From positions 4,239,501-4,303,500 of the forward strand of contig JAULJL010000034.1 of NCBI GenBank assembly GCA_030761205.1: a stretch of DNA of 64,000 nt. The letters are read 5' to 3'. Both the position numbers and the translations under genes were made by a program. Positions 34,111 to 47,024 of this stretch are shown piece by piece. The first letter of the stretch is position 1. Each line of letters begins with the position of its first letter. The notes under the pieces were generated by a model. The model searched no databases. It saw only the letters and a program-made list of their open reading frames with translations, and was not told the DNA's origin. Source of the DNA: Fremontodendron californicum (taxonomy: Eukaryota > Streptophyta > Magnoliopsida > Malvales > Malvaceae).

Positions 34111-35717
34111 ATGCCCGAAGGTCTTTAAAATTGGTGCCCGGAGGTCTTAAAAAACTGGTGCCCGGAGGCTTTACCCCTGAAAAAAGTTATGCCCGGAGGT
34201 CTTAAAGATGTTGCCCGGAGGTCTTACCTGTGATTTGAAAAGTTATGCCCGGAGGTCTTAAAAATGGTGCCCATAGGCCTTACCCCTGAAAAAGGAGTTA
34301 TGCCCGGAGGTCTTAAAGATGTTGCCCGGAGGTCTTACCTGTGATTTGAAAAATTATGCCCGGAGGTCTTAAAAATGGTGCCCATAGGCCTTACCCCTGA
34401 AAAAAAGTTATGCCCGGAGGTCTTAAAGATGTTGCCCGGAGGTCTTACCTGTGATTTGAAAAATTATGCTCGGAGGTCTTAAAAATGGTGCCCATAGGCC
34501 TTACCCCTGAAAAAAGAGTTATGCCCGGAGGTCTTAAAGATGTTGCCTGGAGATCTTACCTGTGATTTGAAAAATTATGCCCGGAGGTCTTAAAAATGTT
34601 GCCCATAGGCCTTACCCCTGAAAAAAAAGTTATGCCTGGAGGTCTTAAAGATGTTGCCCGGAGGTCCTACCTGTGATTTGAAAAAAATGCGCTGTATGCG
34701 ACTTTAAAAATGATGCCGGAGGTCTTAAGAATGGTGCCCGGAGGCCTTACCCGTGATTTGGAAGAAATGTGCTGTATGCGACTTTAAAAATGATGCCCGG
34801 AGGTCTTAAGAATGGTGCCCGGAGGCCTTACCCATGATTTGGAAGAAATGCGCTGTATGCGACTTTAAAAATGATGCCCGGAGGTCTTAAGAATGGTGCC
34901 CAGAGGCCTTACCAGTGATTTGAAAAAAATGCGCTGTATGCGACTTTAAAAATGATGCCCGGAGGTCTTAAAAATTGAAAATTATGCCCGGAGGTCTTAA
35001 AAATTGGCTCCCGGAGGCCTTACCCCTGAAAAAGTTATGCCCGGAGGTCTTAAAGATGTTGCCCGGAGGTCTTACCTGTGATTTGAAAAATTATGCTCGG
35101 AGGTCTTAAAAATTGAAAATTATGCCCGGAGGTCTTAAAAATTGGCGCCCGGAGGCCTTACCCATAATTTGGAAGAAATGCGCTGTATGCGACTTTAAAA
35201 ATGATGCCCGGAGGTCTTAAGAATGGTGCCCGGAGGCCTTACCCATAATTTGGAAGAAATGCGCTGTATGCGACTTTAAAAATGATGCCCGGAGGTCTTA
35301 AGAATGGTGCCCGGAGGCCTTACCCATAATTTGGAAGAAATGCGCTGTATGCGACTTTAAAAATGATGCCCGGAGGTCTTAAGAATGGTGCCCGGAGGCC
35401 TTACCCGTGATTTGAAAAAAAAATGCGATGTATGCGACTTTAAAAATTATGCCCGGAGGTCTTAAGAATGGTGCCCGGAGGCCTTACCCGTGATTTGGAA
35501 GAAATGCGCTGTATGCGACTTTAAAAATGATGCCCGGAGGTCTTAAGAATGGTGCCCGGAGGCCTTACCCATAATTTGGAAGAAATGCGCTGTATGCGAC
35601 TTTAAAAATGATGCCCGGAGGTCTTAAGAATGGTGCCCGGAGGCCTTACCCGTGATTTGGAAGAAATGCGCTGTATGCGACTTTAAAAATGATGCCCGGA
35701 GGTCTTAAGAATGGTGC
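34111..35717. repeat. Tandem array of atgcccggaggtctt modules, internal region 1
   Basis: About 1.6 kb. On the right side it is built mainly from an 81-bp unit (aatgcgctgtatgcgacttt, then gatgcccggaggtcttaaga, ggtgcccggaggccttaccc). The left half uses a related unit with ttacctgtgatttgaaaa and ttacccctgaaaa. It is non-coding. Confidence 0.9.
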
Positions 35718-38695
35718 TGAAGAATTGTTGAAAATTAACCTAAAGATTTTGAGAAGATGCGAATGCTTTTTGATGCAAATGCATTTGTTGAATAAGATAC
35801 GAAATGACTTAAACTGGTGCAAATGTCTTTAATGCAAATGTAAATGACTTGGATTGATGCCCATGTTTCATGATGCAGATGCCCCTACTAATTGTGTTCA
35901 TGTAACTGGTTTATGAATGGTGTAACTACAATTACCACACATTAACGAAAATGCAATGATTCTAGAAATGATGCAATTGTTTGAGATGACACAAATACGA
36001 ATTCCATGAAGAATTGTAAATGTAAAGGTAAAATGCAGATGCTTATGGAATAATGCCAATGCAGATACCCATGAATGATGCAAATGCTTGCCGACACTGT
36101 GCAGATGTAAAAGCTTGATAGAGAGATGAGTGTTCATGAGTGATGCAGATGCCCCCGGTTGTTCTTCTAGACTTTGGCTTAGCCTTTCAAATTCATTTTT
36201 CCTCTTCAAATCAGAGTATATCTTCAATTCATTTTGGCTATTCTCTTTGCCCCAATAGTTTTTCAAACTTTCATCAACAGAGATCTGAACCGGGTTCTAT
36301 TTCTTCTTCTCATATCTGGAAGTCAGGACCTATCCTGGCAGTTCTATACCTTTGGGTTAGAAAAACCCTTGTCTCCTGTCAACATCAAAAATGGGTATTT
36401 CAAAAATATTTTTATTTGTTTTCGCATTTTGAAAACTTCTGAACAAAAAATATTAACCCCACAATGTGTGATGTACAAATCTTTTGAAGACTGATGATCG
36501 TTGTCTAAGTATCAATCTGGTTTTTTTTTTCAACTGGGATTGGCAAGGCTTGGTATAACAAGATTCTGGCTTTTCCAGGAAAACTTCATGACAAAAATGT
36601 ATATCCCTTCTAGGCTCACAAATGGAACAGTTTTTATAAATCATGAATTCATTGAGAACCAAACAAATTCAACATTCTTTTAGTTTCCATATCAAGGCAT
36701 TTTGACAAGCGTCAAGATTGTCCGGGATGTTTAAACTGGAAAGTTGATTTTGGAGGAAAAAAGTTTCAGTTTTTGAAGACAATCCTCCGAATGAGAGCTG
36801 ACAATTTGGGGGGTTCAGGAATTCCTAGATGTTTCTCGATGACCACTTTTTTTAAAATGACCTTCTTTTTTTTTTTTTTAAATGACAATTGGTATCGGCA
36901 CGGATGGCATTGAAAATTTCCAAATTTACTCTAGACCGCCCCTTTTTGGGTTTTCGCCCTAGAGTCCCATTCTTTCCCTTTTTTTTTTTACCACACACTT
37001 GAGAATTCTAAATTCTTCCTTAGTGAAATGATAATTCGATGAGATGGGATAAAATCCGAGGAAAAACCCTTCAAATTAAATATTCATGCTTGATCAAAAT
37101 GGACTTTTAAAGCATATAATGTAGGCCATGGCTCAGGGTTCAGAAAGAAAGGATAAATAGGTCCAAAATATGTGTTTGAGGGTAATCAGATCAAGGATCA
37201 CTTCTTGAGGAGGATTCTCTTTGAAGCATTTGTCCCTTCTTGGACATTTCTTTCCTTTTGACTTTGCTCTTTTTCTTCCTTGCTCTTGGCTTTCAATTTG
37301 CCATGTCTTTCACACACATTTTCTTTTTCATTGTGTTTTTCTTTTGTTTTTCTTGGCTTTCATTTCACCATCTTTTTCTCTTCTTTTTCTTTGACAGAGT
37401 GAGCCCATATTTATTCGGGGCTCCATTTGCTTTGTGTCTGTCCTTGAACTATCACTCATTTCTCAATGATCTTTGAAAAGATCTTTCCTCGCATTTGCCC
37501 CCCAGTGTAGAGGGTAATCCTTGATCAGGGTTCAAAAAAAGAAAGAATTCTTTTGGCTCAAAAGGGGTGACTATGGATAATTTCTTTTTGTGTGAAAGGG
37601 ATATGAAAGATGGCCATTCCTCATGTCAAGCACGAATATTCACTTTGAAAAGCAATCCCCATGGGAAATAGATATTCAGAATTTCATTTTGCACTTTGGA
37701 ATCATCCGAATTCTCATATGCATGATATCATGATTTTTCTTTTTCTTTTTTTTTTCTTTTTTTTTTGTTTTTTTCGTCGCATGCCCCCAATGATTCATGC
37801 ATTAGCCCATCCTTCTTCACTATGTATCCATCATTTCCACATATGATGCCCCAATTTGATTAACCATGCGAATTTGTATCAACGAGGAACATGGCAAGTC
37901 TAGGTCTGTTTTGAAAAGGCTGAGTTTCCAATCTGAGTTCTTTGAAGAGACAAGGAAAACATGACCCAAAAGCAGGTTTTCTCTGGGACAAGGGATAATC
38001 TAGTTTAATCATTGTGCCCCAAGGTGTCAATCATGAAGTGATGTCTGGGCAATTAGTGTTTTGTGGTCATTGGGAAAGGTCATGAATGGTTTTAGCACAA
38101 TCCTGACACACACCAAATTATCAAAATCTGGATTCTTGAAAGAATGTCTCATTTGTTTGATTTTCAAGGAATTTGAAAATTTTCAAAAAGTTCGTTCCTT
38201 TGTTCATAGCCTAGACTAAGATCTAAGTCTTTGCTTATTCTGTGATGACAATGGTTTTATGAAGTCAAATCATTCATATTCCTTGAAGCATTAGGTCTTT
38301 CAAGTGGTCTCGGTTCAAAGGATTTAGGCTTAGGAAAGCCTAAAAGAGAAGGCTGAAGGTATTGGGTCATTTCTAACAATGATCATCAATATTCTCAAGA
38401 TTGTTCATTATTTCATGTGAAAACCACTTATTTATTGTGTACCACAAATTTTCTCAAAGTTTCTTTTTTTTTTTTTGTTTGCAATTTCAAATTTATTGCT
38501 AAAATAAAATGAACACAAAATATTTAAATTCAAAATTTATTTATTTCATGTAGATGTCATCATGAGACAAGAGCTTTCATCATCAAAGTGTAGAAATATA
38601 TGCATCAGAATGCTCCTATTGACATGCTTTCAAAGATAACAAATCTTATCCTCAAAATTCTTCAAGAGGGAATCAATCTATGGTAAAACAAATTT

Positions 38696-38863
38696 TCAAT
38701 GTTTGATAAGCTCTGGAATCCAAATGCCATCGTGGACAAGACCCTCAATTCTTTTCTTCAGTTTTCTGCATTTTTTAGTCGAATGCCCAATTGCCCCAAT
38801 ATGATACTCGCACTTACTGTTGGGGTCATAGCTTTTAGCTGACGAAGAAAACTCTTCAAAGCT
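38696..38863 (-). pseudogene. Fossil of Ogre/Tat gag zinc-finger region, internal region 1
   Basis: A 56-codon open stretch contains YDPNSKCEYHIGAIGHSTKK followed by CRKLKKRIEGLVHDGIW. The spacing C-x2-H-x5-H-x4-C and the following basic helix match the C-terminal nucleic-acid-binding part of gag in Tat/Ogre elements. There is a stop just upstream (in-frame TAG) and a TGA at the end. It places the element in this lineage. Confidence 0.7.
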
Positions 38864-38879
38864 AAGCCAATTTCTATTT

Positions 38880-39600
38880 CATCTTATTAATGTGTTTTAT
38901 GATGAATGAGCTATGAATGTCATGAATGCAATTTGATGCATGTGAAGGATAAACAAAGTTATGTGTGGTCATATACTGTGGAAACAATATTGACCATGTA
39001 TGCTATAAGTGCAACACGATGCCAACATGATGCATGTAAAGAATAAGAAAAATCAATGCATGGATATATGCAATGAATGACCATGTATGTTCCAAATGCA
39101 TTTCTCAATGAATGATCATATACACTATGAATGCCATACAATGTCAATTATGATGCATATGAAGAATAAATGATTGACACAGAGTATATACAAAGAAAAT
39201 CATGTTGATCGTGTATATCATGAATGCCACTTGATGTCAATATGAAAAATTAATGCATGAGCATATCATGATGACTGTGTATGCCATGAATGCAACCTGA
39301 TGCCAACATGATGCATGTAAAAAAAAAGCAAATTAATGCATGGATATATACAATGAAATTATGATGACCATGTATGCTATGGATGCAATCTAATGCCAGG
39401 TATATACAGATAATGACTATGCATGTCATAAACGTGTCCTACAATGAATGACCATGCATGCTATGATGTCAAAATGATACATGCTAAGAATAAATGAGTT
39501 AATACAAAGGTAAGTACAAAGAATGACCATGTATATCACAAATGTATTCTACAATGAATAATCATGCATGTTATGACTGTAACACGATGTCAAAATGACA
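38880..39600. repeat. Diverged tandem repeats rich in gaccatgtatgc and gatgcatg, internal region 1
   Basis: Repeated words such as atgaccatgtatg, gatgccaacatgatgcatgt and aatgcatggatata recur at irregular spacing of about 100-180 bp. The second copy is at about 51,795-52,515. They are non-coding. Confidence 0.6.
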
Positions 39601-40790
39601 CAAATAAATTAACCAATGATTACACGAAATTGGTGAGACCTAAATCTTGATTATTCAAAAATCTCATTATGCAAGATTTGCCTCCTAATTTATAATTTTT
39701 TTTTTAACATGCTTTTTTTTTTGTGTTTTTTTTTTTATTTATGAAAAACCAATCACATTATTTTCAAAAGAATTTCAGGGTGGATCCCACTATGGTACCA
39801 TATGCAAATGTTCATGTGACACTACCGGTTTTATGAAATCATCAAATGAAATTACCAACTGTTTATTGCAAAGAATGAGATCAATAACACAACCAAAAAT
39901 GTACATGCTCTATTCACACATGTATGAAATGTGCAACATGAAAAATGCTTGAAAAAGTTTTTTTTTTTTTTTTTAAAAAAACAGCTAATGAACATCTGCC
40001 CCAGCAATATCTGCTTATTTAGGCATCACGATGCCTTCGAGGCGGAGTATCATATTTATTACGGGCGATGTACGTACATCATTGCCCGATCTACCATACT
40101 TATTCGGAGTGTAAAATAGGTAACAAAAAGTTTAGAAATGTCCCTCCATGTGTTCCTATTTTCGGTATATCTAACGAAAATTCGGCATGGCTTCGCCTAG
40201 GTTCACTATATGAGGGTGAATCGGTTCTAAGGCCCCGAATTGTTCCTCACTGTCGCCGGTGAAGGCTAGTAAGGCACCCCGATAAAAGCAGGTTCAATTC
40301 GTTAGAGTATATTTTCCTATGCCCATGCGGAGGATCATCACGAAGGCATTAGGTACTTTATACTCCGAAAGTGTTTCACTAGCCCATACGGAGGATCAAT
40401 CACGAAGGCTTAGTTACTTTACTCCCACTTAAAAGGACGGAACCCGGGTAGAGAATTCATGTTATGCAAATGCACGTGTAGTGTGTGTGGAGGAATAACA
40501 AACCTTTCACTACCTATTCTACAAACCTTATTCTAAATGCCCTAGCAATTAAAACATTCAAGAATAGTGTAACGCATTAACCAACAAGCAAATATAATAT
40601 ACAACCTTAAATAACTAGAGAACAAAAAATAAAATGCATGCACATGAGTATGAACATATTTAAAAACATTTTATTATTTTCAAAATTCTCCTTATTAAAA
40701 AAATGTGGGAATTAAAATTAAATACCAATTAAACCAACAAAACCGAGACTTTGATAACACACGACTAATTCTAGGCCTGACTCTCTGAAA

Positions 40791-40808
40791 TCCCCAGCGG
40801 AGTCGCCA
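40791..40808 (-). other. Primer-binding site, tRNA-Arg type
   Basis: The minus strand reads TGGCGACTCCGCTGGGGA, 3 nt inside LTR B. It is the complement of a plant tRNA-Arg 3' end including CCA, and is characteristic of Ogre elements. Confidence 0.85.
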
Positions 40809-40811
40809 AGC

Positions 40812-43800
40812 TGTCGCAACCTAAAAAATAACGACGATGTCTCATCGCAAGACTTTATTATTCGTTAAGCGTGACATTTAAAAAAAAAAACGAGGAAAAG
40901 TCGACTTAATTCCTCTAGAAATGAAGGTTTTGAAAATGACCTTAAAAAAGACATGGAGTCGCCACCAATCTTTTTTAGCTAGGTGTGATCGGCCACCTAT
41001 TAAAACCGATTTTATAAAATATTTTAAAAATTAATTAAAACATTTTAAAAACCAATTTCAAGTCTGCGTTTTAAACCAGAGAAATCAAAGAAGCGGGTTC
41101 GGGAGTCGGTTACGTGCAGGGAAGGATTAGCACCCCCACAACGCCCGTATAAATCGGTACCTTATTAATCGTGTGTTATCTCAAGTCTCGGTAAAAGTTG
41201 GTTTTAAATTTAGTATTTCAAATTAATTCCCAATTTAAAGAAAAATAATTCCATTTTTTATTGAAAATGATCCGGAATTTATAAATTCAAAATTTTCCTA
41301 TATTCCCCAACAAACGTGGCAAAATATAGAAATTTTTATTAGTTTTGGAAAACTTTCCGAATCATTCTCTTTTTTTTTTGAAAGAAAGATATTCCTTTAT
41401 TAGTAATAATTGATGATATTCCCTCCAGCAAACCCGGTAGAGAACTCATGAATTATTATAACTCGGGAATATCTTTATTTTTATTGAAAACCATTATCTT
41501 TTTTGAAAACATTTAAAAGAAATGAATATGTATAGGCATGACATAAATAAAATGACATAGCAAAATCTAAATAATATAATGCAACCTAAATGTCATGACA
41601 CATAGAATGGTATGGCATATAATTTAAATGACATGGAATAAAATAATGCTATCATATAATATGCATGAAAATAAAAATGCAATGCATGAAATGTATTTTT
41701 TCCTTTAATTAAGGAAATCCGTATATCTAAAAAGATATCCGGCTACCTTAGGAAAATATGTCAAATTAAATATTCTAAAACCAAAATACTTTGTAATTGT
41801 TTGAAAACAATTTTGAAAAGCTTGAATTATCAATAAAAACTGGGCTAAAAATTTTTAAATGGCTCTAATTTCCTAAGTTTAAAAAATCCGGACTTGACTA
41901 CCCTTAACCCGGGACTTGAAAAACCATTTTTAGAGTTTAAAAAGGCTTAGAAATTACCCTAAATCAGTAGCTAACCCTCCTAATCAGCCCACTCTAAGTA
42001 AATTAACCAAATCAGAAAAATGGTTTTTCTTTAAATTCAATTCTGACACCACTGTCCAGTTTTAATCCACGATTTTTTATCCTACTTTTAAAAATTCCAA
42101 AAATTCTAAAAAAAATACTGGAGACTCACAACATGTAAAACTACACGAAAACAAATCGGCTTAAGTTTTTGATCAAAGATGAATTCCCAGAAAAACCAGA
42201 GATGTACGAGTTTTTGGAGGAGAAAAAAACTGCTTCGTTTTTCTTTAAATTCAATTCGGACACCACTGTCCAGTTTTAATCCACGATTTTTTACCCTATT
42301 TTTAAAAATTCCAAAAATTCTGAAAACATTATTGGAGACTCAGGACATGTAAAAATACACGAGAAAAAATCGGCTTAATTTTCTGATCAAAGATGAATTC
42401 CCAGAAAAATCAGAAATGTACGAGTTGTTTTGAAAAAAAAAACTGAAAAAAAACTGTTTTGCCAACACATTTTTTTGTCTTTGATAAAATCATTTAAAAA
42501 TAAAAATAAAAATATTTGAAACTCATAAAATGACTTGAAAGCAGTAGCTAGGGCTTTTTGAAAGTTAGATAAAAATTGGCTAAGTAAAAAAAATCACAAA
42601 GGTAGAATAATCAATTTGACAAACTTAATTTTCCACAAGTGTGCTCAAGAGAGCATGACTTTGAACCATTAATTGGCTCAAGTCATTATTCAAGTGGCAT
42701 GAACATGAAATGCATGAAACAATGCAGCAAACATAATGCATGAAATGCATGGATCTAAACCTAAATGTAAGGAAAATGCATGACACAAATAATATGGCCT
42801 AGACCTAACATGAACTTGCATGACATTTAATGTAACCTAGACCTAAGACATGCATGGCATTTTCACAAACACAAGGCATGCTTAATTCAAAAATCCAACC
42901 AAATATCATGCAAATGCAAAAACCTAACAACTAGCATGACAAAAATACAACACACAATGCAAAACACATGGAGTAGCCAAATGGCCCCAAGCTTCAACAA
43001 GCATGGCATTTTCACAAACACTTGGTATGCTAGCATGAAAAACTAAGTCATAACACAAAAATCACACAAGCATTTTCACAAACACCTAATATACCAAATC
43101 TAAAACATGCTTACTAAGATATAAAACAAGAATCATGCAAAGAATCACACAAGCATTTTCACAAACACTTAATATGCTAACTCTAAAACATGCTCAAATT
43201 TAAACAACATGAAAACAGAAAATTAAAATTGTAAAAACATGATATCTAAGACATAAATGGCAACAAACAAAGCAACCAAATTAAATATAACTTAAGAACA
43301 TGAAATAACATAATATTTAAAACATCAAAAATAAAGAAAATAGCATAAACAATATGGTAAAATAAATAAAAAATAACAACTTAAAATAAATAATGTAGGC
43401 CATTTGGCCATGGTGAGTTTATTGTAAAAACAAAATGTAAAAAAAATATACTTAAGAAAGGAAATGAAGGAAGAACAAGAAACATTATTTTAAAATGAAA
43501 ACTCACCAAGTAGCTTTTGAACGGATTAAGCTATAAACCCTCAGAGTAGCTTTTGAACGGATTAAGCTACAAACCCTCAGAGTAGCTTTTGAACGGATTA
43601 AGCTATAAACCCTCAGAGTAGCTTTTGAACGGATTAAGCTATAAACCCTCAGAGTAGCTTTTGAACGGATTAAGCTATAAACCATCAGAGTAGCTTTTGA
43701 ACGGATTAAGCTATAAACCATCAGAGTAGCTTTTGAACGGATTAAGCTACAAACCCTCTCAACAAAAACACTATGACTCACCACCCGGATAATCCTAATA

Positions 43801-45385
43801 CAAGTGTATAGACTATCTCACAAGGGGTAGTGGGTGCTTTCAACCAAAGGCCAAGACCCCTTATTTATAAGGTGAGCACCTCCTTGGCTTGACATTACAA
43901 AGGGATGTGGGATTGGGACTTAGGCTCAAAAATGAAAATCTCTAACTTAACTCTTGATTTTTAATCACTTGATTGAAAAAATCCTAAGCTTCCTCCTTCC
44001 TTTGGGCTTGGGCAGGCCAGCACTTCTCTTTTCCAGCCCAGCTCTGATTTTTGAAAGGCCCAAAGAAGCCCTTTTCGGTTGCTTGGTGAAACGACCATTT
44101 TGCCCCCCGGATGCAAAATAAATATCAAACGGGCTCCAAATTCAATTTTTCTTTTTTTAATACTTCCAAAATAATAAAATATTGAGTTCTGGAAGTTTTC
44201 AAAATTATCCGAGTCCGTTTGCTATTTATTTGGATTTTTTTTCCCAAAATGTCCTTTTATGCCCCTACTTTTTACCATTTTTTAAACGAGCTCCAAATCA
44301 AGATTTTTCTTCACCAATCTCTTCAAAATAATTAAAAAGTGTGATCTGGAAGTTTTCATAATTTTTGGAGCTCATTTGGTATTTTTTCGGGATTTATCGG
44401 CTTGAATTACTGCATAGGAGGCCCGGGATTTGGCCATTTTGCAAACGAACTCGGAATCAAGATTTTATTTCGCCAATCTCTTCCAAATAATTTAAAAATG
44501 ATATTTGCAAAATTTCAGAATTTTTGGAGTCCATTTGCTATTTTTCCTGGATTTATCTTTTTGAATTACTACATAAGAAGCCCGGGATTTGGCCATTTTG
44601 CAAACGAACTCGGAATCAAGATTTTCTTTCGCCAATCTCCTTCAAATGATTTAAGAATGAGATTGACAAATTTTCCATAATTTTCGGAGTCCATTTGCTA
44701 TTTTTCCCAAATTTTTCCAATTTTGCCCTTTTACCTCTGAACCCCGGTTTTGCTCAAAACAAATCCGATTTTCAGATTTTCTTCAATCTGAGCCTTGGGC
44801 CATCCTTTTTAACCATTCTTCATCCATTGGGGGCTTTGGTCTTACCAAGTCGGGCCGTTTCTGTGATTCTTCCCGATTTCACCGAAATCCACTAGAAACC
44901 CTAATTCTCGGTTTTCTCCCAAATTGACTTTTCTTTCGGTTTTTCTTGCAAGTGACTTCTCCATTACCCATTAGTCAGTGCTTATCTTTCATTTGGAACC
45001 TTCAATTTCGACCAGTTTGATCGTTTAAGCACTTTTCCCCAAATTTCTTGGATTAGGGTTTCTTTTCTACTGAATCTCCAAATCCCAACTTCCGAACTCC
45101 ATATCTTTTAATGTAGACCTCGGATTATCAAAATTCTTTCGCCATTTTTGAATTGAACTTAAAATCTTGATTTTGAAAGTGGGTTGACTTTTTCAGTAGT
45201 TGACTTTTTGGGGTTGACTTTTTCGGGGTTGACTTTTTTTCAAGTTTGTCTTTTTGTGCTCGCCCTCTTAAACTAAGTCTCGGAGTACCACCTGCAGGAT
45301 GAAAACAGTCTTTTTATACTCGGAAACATCAATATGGGAAGAAAACATACCTGTTTAGTGGTCCGGACAAAATTAGGTGTCTACA
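40812..45385 (-). repeat. LTR B (5' LTR of the first unit)
   Basis: 4,574 bp with the same ends as LTR A, beside the primer-binding site at 40,791-40,808. It carries seven copies of the 36-bp repeat. It is followed by the target duplication agtat (45,386-45,390) and about 33 bp of CACTA sequence before the duplication junction. Confidence 0.9.
43509..43760. repeat. 36-bp tandem repeat array in LTR B
   Basis: Seven full copies of the same 36-bp unit seen in LTR A, without the truncated copy. Confidence 0.92.
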
Positions 45386-45390
45386 AGTAT

Positions 45391-45439
45391 GATAAACATT
45401 GATCTGTTAAGTGTTAAACATGGATTTTTCAAAATTGAC
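45391..45439. other. Duplication junction with filler DNA
   Basis: After LTR B and agtat come gataaacattgatctgttaa and gtgttaaacatgg, the same text as right of LTR D. It then breaks at 45,423. Sixteen bases (atttttcaaaattgac, 45,424-45,439) match neither side, and LTR A-type sequence starts at 45,440. The filler shares ttttcaaaatt with LTR sequence about 30-45 bp away, as in templated end-joining. Confidence 0.8.
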
Positions 45440-46655
45440 AAAATAATAAAATATTGAGTTCTGGAAGTTTTCAAAATTATCCGAGTCCGTTTGCTATTTA
45501 TTTGGATTTTTTCTTCCCAAAATGTCCTTTTATGCCCCTACTTTTTACCATTTTTTAAACGAGCTCCAAATCAAGATTTTTCTTCACCAATCTCTTCAAA
45601 ATAATTAAAAAGTGTGATCTGGAAGTTTTCATAATTTTTGGAGCTCATTTGGTATTTTTCGGGATTTATCGGCTTGAATTACTGCATAGGAGGCCCGGGA
45701 TTTGGCCATTTTGCAAACGAACTCGGAATCAAGATTTTCTTTCGCCAATCTCTTCCAAATAATTTAAAAATGATATTTGCAAAATTTCAGAATTTTTGGA
45801 GTCCATTTGCTATTTTTCCGGGATTTATCTTTTTGAATTACTACATAAGAAGCCCGGGATTTGGCCATTTTGCAAACGAACTCGGAATCAAGATTTTCTT
45901 TCGCCAATCTCCTTCAAATGATTTAAGAATGAGATTGACAAATTTTCCATAATTTTCGGAGTCCATTTGCTATTTTTCCCAAATTTTTCCAATTTTGCCC
46001 TTTTACCTCCGAACCCCGGTTTTGCTCAAAACAAATCCGATTTTCAGATTTTCTTCAATCTGAGCCTTGGGCCATCCTTTTTAACCATTCTTCATCCATT
46101 GGGGGCTTTGGTCTTACCAAGTCGGGCCATTTCTGTGATTCTTCTCGATTTCACCGAAATCCACTAGAAACCCTAATTCTCGGTTTTCTCCCGGATTGAC
46201 TTTTCTTTCGGTTTTTCTTGCAAGTGACTTCTCCATTACCCGTAGTCAGTGCTTATCTTTCATTTGGAACCTTCAATTTCGACCAGTTTGATCGTTTAAG
46301 CACTTTTCCCCAAATTTCTTGGATTAGGGTTTCTTTTCTACTAAATCTCCAAATCCCAACTTCCGAACTCCATATCTTTTAATGTAGACCTCGGATTATC
46401 AAAATTCTTTCGCCATTTTTGAATTGAACTTAAAATCTTGATTTTGAAAGTGGTTTGACTTTTTCAGTAGTTGACTTTTTGGGGTTGACTTTTTTTGGTT
46501 GACTTTTTTTCAAGTTTGTCTTTTTGTGCTCGCCCTCTTAAACTAAGTCTCGGAGTACCACCTGCAGGATGAAAACAGTCTTTTTATACTCGGAAACATC
46601 AATATGGGAAGAAAACATACCTGTTTAGTGGTCCGGACAAAATTAGGTGTCTACA
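45440..46655 (-). repeat. LTR C (partial, copy of LTR A)
   Basis: It begins abruptly at aaaataataaaatattgag, matching LTR A from 32,528. At sites where A and B differ (ccatttctgtgattcttctc versus ccgtttctgtgattcttccc), C agrees with A. This shows it was copied from A as part of a block. Confidence 0.9.
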
Positions 46656-47024
46656 GCTGCCCCTCTTTGGCTATTGCTGAGAATCAGGAATCAGGCAAAG
46701 ATAAACCAACACTAATTTTGTACGGTCAGTGAAATCACATGTGAAGGAAAGGGAAAGGGGTTTCTTTTTCTTTTTCATTTTTCATTTTTTTTTTCATTTT
46801 CTATTTTTTTTTTTCATTTTTCATTTTTCATTTTCTACTTTTTTTTTCTTTTTTCTATTTTTTTTTCTCTTTTTCAATTTTTCAATTTTTTTTATTTCTT
46901 TTTTATTTTTTATTTTATTTTTTTAAGCAATAAATTAAAGATTTTGTCCTTAAATTGAATTCCCTGCCTAAGCAAGGCTCGATTCGTCTTAAGAAAACGA
47001 ATTCGATTTTCAAAAGAAAAATTT

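Larger units (their letters stand above)
33744..40811 (-). other. LARD internal region 1, essentially non-coding
   Basis: 7,068 bp. From left to right it holds a purine tract (33,744-33,758 on the minus strand) and a T/C-rich tract (33,846-34,010). Next are an 81-bp-type tandem array (34,111-35,717), gatgcaaatgc-rich text (35,730-36,110) and unassigned AT-rich DNA. Then come a gag fossil (38,696-38,863), diverged tgcatg-rich repeats (38,880-39,600), the leader and the primer site. Short open frames such as 35,898-36,266 exist, but I do not support them as genes. Confidence 0.75.

Noticed and set aside
35898..36266. 122-codon open frame in the LARD (and its copy at 48,812-49,180)
   Set aside because: Both copies are open, but the duplication is recent so this is weak evidence; the translation has no known domain beyond a charged stretch.
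40791..40811. tRNA gene because of the tRNA-Arg 3' end sequence
   Set aside because: Only the 18 bases used as primer site are present, at the standard place beside an LTR.
43503..43784. Open frame of 93 codons with repeated SLIRSKATLRVY (also at 56,415-56,696 and 31,879-32,061)
   Set aside because: It is an artefact of a 36-bp tandem repeat divisible by three; no promoter or family supports a protein.
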